DNA of 64,000 bases from Nematostella vectensis (taxonomy: Eukaryota; Cnidaria; Anthozoa; Actiniaria; Edwardsiidae): positions 11,382,442 through 11,446,441 of the forward strand of contig NC_064045.1 of the NCBI RefSeq assembly GCF_932526225.1. The letters run 5' to 3'. Shown piece by piece: positions 56,351 to 64,000 of the stretch; the stretch's first letter is position 1; each line of letters starts with the position of its first letter. The notes under the pieces were generated by a model that saw only the letters and a program-made list of their open reading frames with translations, was not told where the DNA came from and searched no databases. Made by a program: the position numbers and the translations under genes.

Positions 56351-59300
56351 GTATTTTAAAACCTTTCCTCCCCCAACCCCACCCTCCAGCAAACCTCTCC
56401 CCCTTACCTCATCCTCCCCCAAACCCCCAATAGGTGGTTCTAATATTCACCTATGCATAAAACTCCTCGGACTGCATTACGCAATTATGCGAATTGTCCT
56501 AAAGAAGATTTTCACAACAAAAAATCAGATATAAAAATGACATGTAATAAATAACTTACTAACCTCGAAGGTTTGTATATGCTGGGAAATATTAAACTTC
56601 GGCATTGGCATATTGAAGTATGGTTCAATATTGTAATTGTTTCTCTGTTGCTTTATTAATTACCAAGTTTCATTGATATTGAACACTCTCATATTAAGAG
56701 AATATTGATAATGGTGTATAAGACCCTATGGGAAGTGTATACCTCAACTAGACTTGACTTTTTTGTAACTAGACCCTGTGTGCAGGGTTGACTGGGATAC
56801 CTGAGATCTGCAACTTGTTTGTGTGACATGTATGACATGAAAGATTTTACTGCCTACTTTGGATATAATAAAACAATATATATAATCTTGTTTTTTGTTG
56901 TAAATGCCATATCACAACTTGGGCAAGGAAGGTAAGAGCATCATCTCTTCAGGTGTGGGGTGGACTTGAGGTGTGCTCCATGAAAGTAGACAGGGCTGAT
57001 TGTCCTATCTTCAAATACTGTCCCCAAATCAGAGTAAGCACCGAAATAAGATTAAGGAAAGCTGAAAATGTGTTTTAAAATTGTTATTTCTTAAACATTT
57101 CTTTGGTTCACTGCCCTCAGTGTGCTATCACAAAGGGGTAAATTTATTTTAACACCCAAAGTAAGTCCTATTGTATTTATATATGTAAGTTACAAGTAAA
57201 CAACAACATTTATTTATTTTGAAGTCAAATGAGAGGGCTATAGAATATCCAGACTTGATTGAAATTTATAAAGCATAAACATATTTTCAAGATCAACAAC
57301 ACTACAAAAATATTACAAATCTCTAGATTTTATTGAAAATGTTCCATAAAAATTAAATGACATTCAATGTAGATAAAGGTATTTCAGGGAAATAATAAAA
57401 CTTAAGCTTATCTAAAGGAAGCACAAAAGTACCAAAATAATTTTCATAGATTTAAGTACATATTTTACACTTACATAACCTACAACACCAATGCTGTACT
57501 TTATTAAAATCAACATGGTTAAAATGATGAGATTCAATAAAAGAGATCAAGATATTTTATAGTACGAAAAAAAAATTCATCTTAGGGTAGCCGGTCAAGT
57601 GTCCGACGTAAAGTAGATTCATCGACAAAGCGATTTGTAGGAGACGATTTCCATCAATTGTTTCAAGCTACTTCCCTTTAAAATAGATTAAGCAATCAAG
57701 GTAAATACCTCGAGTCCATTCATGAGTGTCCAGAGTATGAGTCTAAAGCAGTCAGCACTTATCTTGAGCCGCGTGTCTCGCACTTGGGTCGCAAATGTAA
57801 ACACGAGTAAACACAGCGAAATAACTTGGTAGGAATTGAGGCTATGGTTAAATATGCAGTTTTTAAATCGCGCCTTCAACTGCACAAATAACATGGATCT
57901 GAGAGCTGGAATCTCAAATTAAAGATGGCGGCCATGACACAGTTTTAAATTATGCAAAAGTTTTTGGTAACTAAGCGTTGCGATGACGTAGGACAGTAGG
58001 TTAGATACTTCGTGTAAGAAAAAGGCTTTAGTAAGGTCGCAATCAATACACTAAAAAACTAGATACAATTGGTGTATTGTATTCATTGTTCTGGTACGAG
58101 ATCGCGACAGTATGGGCTTTTTGATTCTATTCTAAAAAACTAAATGGTACACGAAATGGCGCAGAGGCTCATGGGGTATTGCACAATAATACAGATTTCT
58201 AGGTACCACGAAAAAAAAAACCAGTTGAATTTTATGACTGGGATACCACAGGTATCCCAGTAAAAATGCAAATTTTCAAAAAAAAGAACCCTTGATTTAT
58301 GGTTGAAGATGTAAAGCTATAGCAACCAAGTTTGAGGGGTGGTTATAACTTGCAAAGATTGTGCTGTGAAGCGCACAATTGTTGCGGTGCGCATGCGCAG
58401 GAGATGGCATCTAGCTATTCAAGTCGAATTATCAACACACACAAAATGTTATTTTTTACAAGAAAAACTTGTTCTTTATGGAATATTTTATCCTTAAGAA
58501 TAAAGAATGAACCACACTTCCATATACCGTAAAAAATATCAGGATCGTCTTTAGTTTTTCAGATGATTTTCGTGGATCACATGCTAATGTTAATAAAACG
58601 ACTTGACGCTTTTACCAATAAACTTAGTTACATGGTGTGTATCAGTACAAGGTCTTTAAAGGTAATCCCCCAACCTGACACCTAACCTCAATTTAAAGCA
58701 TTTTAAGTTCCAACAACTTACACATTATTAGCTGAAAATTGTGACTTTGTAACTATAAAATATCCGTTTTACAACACCATCAATTCGTGACCGAATTCTT
58801 TGATAACTATAATTGCCCAGTATAAAGATATGTGACTAGTGACGGCCTGTTTAGAGAATGAAGGTCTTGGGACAAGACGGTACATAACACATCCATACAT
58901 GCATACATTCATAGAATCGTGTCATTAAGTGCCTTAGTACTCTTTTCTGGTGATTTTAAAATTATCACTATCATATAACCACGGACGAGGCCGGAGGTGT
59001 TTGTCCCGCGCTAAACACCTTTTACAATTCATGGAACACCTTGTTCCTTTCTGTTTGTTGTGTGTTTGTTTATTATTATTTTACACAGAGTAACAGAAAT
59101 ATTAGTAATAAGGTATAAACATATATAACAAATAAAATTTCTTACTGCGGAAAAGACACAAGAGAAACTATGGGACTCCTGCTTACACGTTACAGGAATA
59201 GTCAATCTATATACATGGCCTAAACTCGGTCCGCCGGAGTTGTAGCCCTTGGCTACGTTTTCAGGTCATTCAATGTAAAGCAGCTTTGAGTAGGTTTGTG

Positions 59301-61399
59301 CATTTTCTAACTCAATGAAGCAGAGTACTATACTAATGACTGGATTCACTATGGTAGATAGTGTTACCCGCTTTCGTCTCCAACTAAGGCGCGTGCAGGA
59401 AGCACCTTAGTTTTCAACCTCTATCCATCTGCACTAGCTACGTAAGTGAAAATAGGCTGTTTAATATTCAATTCAACCAACACACACAGAAAGTTATTTT
59501 GTTTTCTATTTCAACTTTTATTTTATTTTATATAATTATATATAATGTATCGTTCTCGAGATGCAACCAAGTGATGATTGCTCAAATTTGTCGGAAGGTG
59601 CCGTGTAGCGATAGAAGAAGTACCTATGATGGTCTGTGCTAAGATCCCGACGAAGAAAAGAGAGCCTCGCGTGAATGTTAAAGTATAATTCAGCATCTAG
59701 ATATATAAACTGTAAGTATAATAAGTTTCTAATTTATGGGGAACACTAGTCATAATACGGGAAAGTTTTTCGTTACCAACCATGACCTGCACTCTAACAT
59801 TGATTATTTTGCTCTCGTGTAAGGCGTGGAATTTCAAATATGTGGGCTCTACTGCAACTAAGTTTCAGATACGCTTTGATAACCAAAATAGTAGAATAGT
59901 TAACCACAAGAAAAGATCAACGGCTGAGGCCGATGACCTACACCTCAACTCGAATTGACATAGGTGTCATTGGGGAACTAGCGGACTTGACGCACAACCT
60001 GTATACGCGCCTGATTAATCAATCTATATTTGTCCCGAGTGTGGCAGCTTTATATTAAACACAGTTTTGTTGCGGCTTTTAGAATGTATCAGTGCTAGGG
60101 GCTCAAAAAATCGTAGAAAACATATTGGGAAAAATCTTTCTTTCAGATAAATGTCTTTATTGTGTCTTTATTGTGTAGGCGTTGGATTAATTGCGCCTTC
60201 TATGTATTTGGGTGTGTAGTCTGATAATAATGTTTTGACCAACATTGCAGCTCTTTATGTGCCTGATGTGCCCGCGATAAAAATCACGGATAATTTCTTT
60301 CTTAATTTCAATAGAAAGCTATCGTCAACAAATTGCCGGAAGATCTATATTTAAACTTTTAATACCCTAAATGCTTTAATTAGATAGAAACAAATCGCTT
60401 TTTTCAGCTACAACCTATGACCTACCCTGCTTTAGAAAATGCAACGAGGTGTTGATGTTGGCTGGTGCATCGCTGGGTAATAGACGTGATACTATAAAGA
60501 ACGTTAAAAAGATATATACAGACAGACGCGTTTCAAGGCTCTTGCCTCTTCATCGTTGTCTAGTGCCAAACGTGTCTGTCATATCTACCTTTCTAGCTCT
60601 CTTTACATTTCCCCGGTATATCTTTATAATAGCTACTGACAAGCCTCTGGAACCAGGTTTTCTTTAAAAACAAAATACTTGGCCTCTCGAAGACAACAAA
60701 ATCTTTGAGTGAAAATAGAGTAAGTTGCGATGATTACACAGTTAAAAATTGGGATTTTTTTACTTAAATACTATATATAAAGTTAGCTATCGAAGTAGCA
60801 TTTTGATAGAACTTTTACCGACAGAGCAGTTAAATTATACTTTATACAAACAAGCAGCTTGCAGTGATCAAGGATGCTTCAAATAAACAGTTTTTTTTTG
60901 CGGGCTTTTATTGGCTTGTATGCTTTGTGTAACCAAAAATTGTTAATCGAATGTCTTGTGGTCAGCATATAAATGCTTATTGTATCAGTTTCTTATTTCA
61001 GGAAGATTTCAGGAAGATCGTTACCACATGGAGGTTTTACTACTAGTTTTTTTTACTAGCATAGGTTCAATATATGAATCCCTTCAAATACATTATACAA
61101 GAAACGTAATAAATGCTAAGGCTGTACTTTCTAGGTATTCATGTCGATTTTAAGCTTCGTAAGCAGGTAAGCCCTTTTTTAATAGCAATAGAACATCCAA
61201 AATAAATGACGAAAGAAAGTATTTGTCGGTTAAATTCTCGATGTTACTCCAAAGGGATTATTTAGGACTTTCAGTATGTTTTACAGGAATTCTTTCTGAT
61301 ATAAAACCCGTCGAGAAGCTTTTTGCTGCAATTATTGCTGGGCCTACTTTTTCTCACGAATTGCCCCACTTCTTTATTACAGCAAAAAACGTGGGTAAC
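56351..61399. other. 5-kb region with repeats and no recognised gene
   Basis: 56365-56430 is a short C-rich stretch like the 45-kb block. 56555-56640 is a degraded relative of the MITE at 4812. 57745-57915 repeats 50622-50840. TGGGATACCACAGGTATCCCA near 58241-58262 is a hairpin. Open frames are short and featureless. Confidence 0.55.
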
Positions 61400-61771
61400 A
61401 TGAGTTTCGTGAAGGTCTGTCTGTTGGCTGTGGTAATTCAAGCCCTCGTTGGAGCCAGTACCGCTTACCTTCAGCCACTTACTCAGCAAGGCAACTGCAA
61501 CCACTACTACAATCCAACCCTGAAAGTCAACCAGCAGATCACCCCAGTGGAATCCCCTGTTTGCAAAGGTTTTAATACAGCTCTTAGCGACTTATTCGGC
61601 TTGGGATCTGGCACCTCTGCTAACGCCGCAGCAGCTCTCACTGCCGTTGACGGAATAAAAGGGCTTACAAAAGTGGCTACTGCAGCAGCTAAGTCGTTCG
61701 GCGTTTTTGGCGCTGCCTTTGGCTTTGTTGCCTCGCTTACAGCACCATCCCCTGACGACATTTTAAAAAAG
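61400..61771 (+). CDS. paralogous first exon of the toxin-like gene (partial)
   Basis: Encodes 124 residues: signal peptide, mature N-terminus and the Gly/Ala-rich hydrophobic helix, ending at the same phase-0 GTAAAG donor as 46759-47130. By eye 11 residues differ, while only about four codons differ silently. The hydrophobic helix is identical. Homology extends about 80 bp upstream and some 25 bp past the donor, then stops. No second exon resembling 47705-48205 occurs in the remaining 2.2 kb, so the gene either continues beyond the window through a longer intron or is a truncated copy. Function as for the full-length gene, inferred only. Confidence 0.65.
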
Positions 61772-62093
61772 GTAAAGGTTCTTATAGCAAAAAGAATCAA
61801 GTTAATCAGTAGAGTGTTTAATGTTAGCAGTCGAAGCACATATTCTGTCATACATAATTATTTACATATTCTTAAAGCTTTTTGTTCTCCAGGCGCGCAT
61901 TTGGGCCATATCTTCAGGCTAGTTCGCCAAACACATTTAGCTTTTGGTGAATTATTGGGAATATATTTATTTTTGCCATGCCTTTTTTTGAATAAGCTCA
62001 AATAAGCTCTCCCTTAATAAACGCCTCGCCGCAAAGGAAGAATACAGTATATGAAGGAGCGCCTAGCCCTTCTAGCCGCCTAGCTAGGGCCCC

Positions 62094-62266
62094 GAATGGT
62101 CCCCCGAAATTTCGAAGTGCTCGCAGTTTTCGGCTAACCTCGCATGCTCGCGGATCTTTTTGCGCCATGCTCGCATGCTCGCGCAATTTTTTCCGCCGTG
62201 CCCGCATAAAAAAAGACGTTTTCGAAAACTCGCAAGTGCTCGCCAAACACCATTCGGGGGCCCTAT
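62094..62266. mobile_element. GC-rich MITE, CTAGGGCCCCGAATGG termini
   Basis: AGGGCCCCGAATGGT at the left is complementary to ACCATTCGGGGGCCCT at the right, one base apart. The interior has repeated GCTCGC(A/G)(A/T)(G/T) motifs. It lies downstream of the paralogous toxin-like exon. Confidence 0.75.
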
Positions 62267-62503
62267 TGCTGACTTGATGAGATGTGAAAGCGATGTATAT
62301 TTGGGAAGGGTCATTATTCAACAGGGGGAGGGATACAGGGTAAAGGGCAGGGGCGTGATCAATTTCCGAGGCTCCTTAAGGTCTGTTCACAATGCTTCTG
62401 GGGAGAACCCCAGACCCCCTAAAATGGATAAATGAATGTGATGCGCCTTCTGCTTTATGACCTGCGTTTCGCTGGCGTTGAAAACCATTATCCCCTAATG
62501 TGT

Positions 62504-63680
62504 GACCGTGGTGATCCTAGAACCTAATCCTTCAGAACCTAATCAGGACCTACACAGAAACTAAAAACGGTCAGGGGGTCTTCAACAAAAATAATAAAAT
62601 AATAAAAACACCTTTAATTGTTAATCAAATCATCCGAAAGAAAGGGATTTTTTTCCATATGAGATCTGCATAATTTTTTGGACCAGTTGACACCGCGGTG
62701 ACCCAAAACCTAAAATTTCTTAGAACCTAAACAGAACCTAATAGCAAGGGGGGGGGGGGGGGTAATTGTTAATAACAAAAAATTAAAATTACCCATTTTC
62801 TGCATAGAATTACAGAGTAGGGCTGGATATAACTCAAAAAATTTTACAGCGATGTTTTGCGCTATTTAGCGGATCTAGGCTAAATTGCTATTTTTGTCAT
62901 CACTAGCGTGAAATATTCAAAAGGCGATCCTACACATAAACATAGCTTAATACAACTGAATAAAAAAATACGGGGGAGCGAATTTGGATTTTGTTCGTAT
63001 AAATAGCAGCTGGGTAGGAGCCATTTTTTTTTCTTTATTTATTTTTTCTTTCTTTCTTTCTATTTGTGTTTTGTGTGAACAAATCAAAAACGGGTTCAAA
63101 AATTATGCAGATCTTGCAGAAAAAAATCCCCTTCTTTCGGATGATTTTATTCTATTTTGGTCAATTTGAGTCCAGTTTATATTTAACTCTCCGTATTTGA
63201 AGCGCAGTTACTGTAGTTGATGTAGCTAGCATGACGTCCAAGCGCGTGATTCAAGCGTGACTTCCGGTGGTCTTCACCGTTCATAGCATTCATTATGTCA
63301 GCGCCAAAAGTTCAAAAGTAGACGATTGCTGTCTGAAAACTTAGCAATAACTTATCGCTAAATCGCTATAGAAACGTTTTAGAAATGCATATTATTGCTA
63401 TTTCCTTGCGTATTGCATAGAAATTTGCAAGCGTCTAAAACCAGAAACCAGACAAGGGATTCTAATCAGACATTAATCTAGGATCCACACAAATTACAGA
63501 AGTTGCTATAAATTTTTCAGAAACCCATATTTATATATTGCCTTTTCATCGATTCTAGCTGATTTTACTCGTTAAAAAGGTATTTTTATTATTTTTTTAC
63601 GTACCCCCCTGACCGTTTTTAGTTTCTGTTAAGGTTCTGATTAGGTTCTAAGGGATTAGGTTCTAGGAGCACCGCGGTTC
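62504..63680. mobile_element. 1.18-kb DNA element with about 80-bp TIRs
   Basis: The left end GACCGTGGTGATCCTAGAAC...AACTAAAAACGGTCAGGGGG is complementary to CCCCCTGACCGTTTTTAG...TAGGAGCACCGCGGTTC at the right. CCTAATC subrepeats occur in each arm, and a third arm-like stretch lies at 62685-62740 (ACACCGCGGTGACC, GAACCTAA). No transposase is found; internal frames are short. Confidence 0.85.
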
Positions 63681-63852
63681 AATTGACTTGGCTAATCAGT
63701 TGCATTTTCTCTATTTAACACTTTCCTTGTCAATTTTTCAGCAACTTACTGATCGTTTTATGTCAAAATAGGCTTAGCTCTTCCCTCTTTTCAAAGTCCC
63801 TCCCAGTTCTTGTTGGAACTAGTCTGTCATTGGTTTAGAGCGATCAATTAAT

Positions 63853-63990
63853 TAGCTGGCCTGGTCGCATGTGCTGGTCACGTGGGTAGTACAGATAGCG
63901 GGCACAAAAAAAGTGTGACATGACGTCATTGACCACAAATTTTGGGTCGCCTAGTTTACCAATTTCTATGCATGGAGCTCCGCGCGCAGC
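63853..63990 (+). repeat. dispersed repeat, second copy
   Basis: Same as 22094-22245, ending GGAGCTCCGCGC. The window ends ten bases later, so the downstream extent is unknown. Confidence 0.75.
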
Positions 63991-64000
63991 CTGCGGCCGC

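Noticed and set aside
57688-57894. Minus-strand exon-like stretch (SADCFRLILWTLMNGLE before GTATTT)
   Set aside because: Overlaps a dispersed repeat shared with 50622-50840, and no neighbouring exons join in phase.

Overview
This is eukaryotic nuclear DNA from an animal, most likely an anthozoan cnidarian (a Nematostella-like sea anemone is a reasonable guess). The evidence is compact GT-AG exons separated by AT-rich introns, a secreted protein combining discoidin-like, farnesoic-acid-methyltransferase-like and laminin-G-like segments, a duplicated secreted toxin-like gene, and dense short DNA transposons and minisatellites. The species call is inference. There are no bacterial operons, ribosome binding sites or CRISPR arrays.

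Left end (1-8.5 kb, minus strand): the middle of a secreted or cell-surface multidomain gene. I assembled six exons (8418-8457, 4483-4769, 3773-3941, 1955-2383, 854-1016, 320-483) whose splice phases agree throughout. It runs off the left edge, and its signal-peptide exon was not found. Its introns hold MITEs, a minisatellite that starts 15 bases from a splice acceptor, a tRNA-derived SINE head and a 1.07-kb inverted-repeat transposon.

Centre (15.2-37.2 kb, minus strand): an almost complete MARF1 (meiosis regulator and mRNA stability factor 1, limkain-b1) gene. I placed 23 exons with consistent phases, and one linker exon is uncertain. The order is RRM, CCCH zinc finger, Cys/His cluster, NYN ribonuclease, two further RRMs, nine LOTUS/OST-HTH repeats and an acidic low-complexity tail. 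The stretch 8.5-15.2 kb is intergenic or intronic and full of MITEs and minisatellites.

Right part (37.6-64 kb): mostly mobile and repetitive DNA. It includes a second copy of the 1-kb transposon just upstream of MARF1. Three related elements (39.3-41.1, 41.2-44.6 and 53.4-56.3 kb) each carry a 32-bp minisatellite of very different length (about 12, 61 and 18 units). A 1.55-kb C-rich block is followed by a three-exon gene for a secreted 443-residue toxin-like protein (46759-49214, plus strand). A DIRS-like retrotransposon relic lies at 50.9-51.85 kb. A second copy of the toxin-like first exon is at 61400-61771, with no matching second exon before the window ends.

A recurring theme is that exon edges with their splice sites have been copied in tandem into the adjacent intron. 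This is seen at four places in two genes (581-870, 17407-18090, 18115-18305, 19087-19205).
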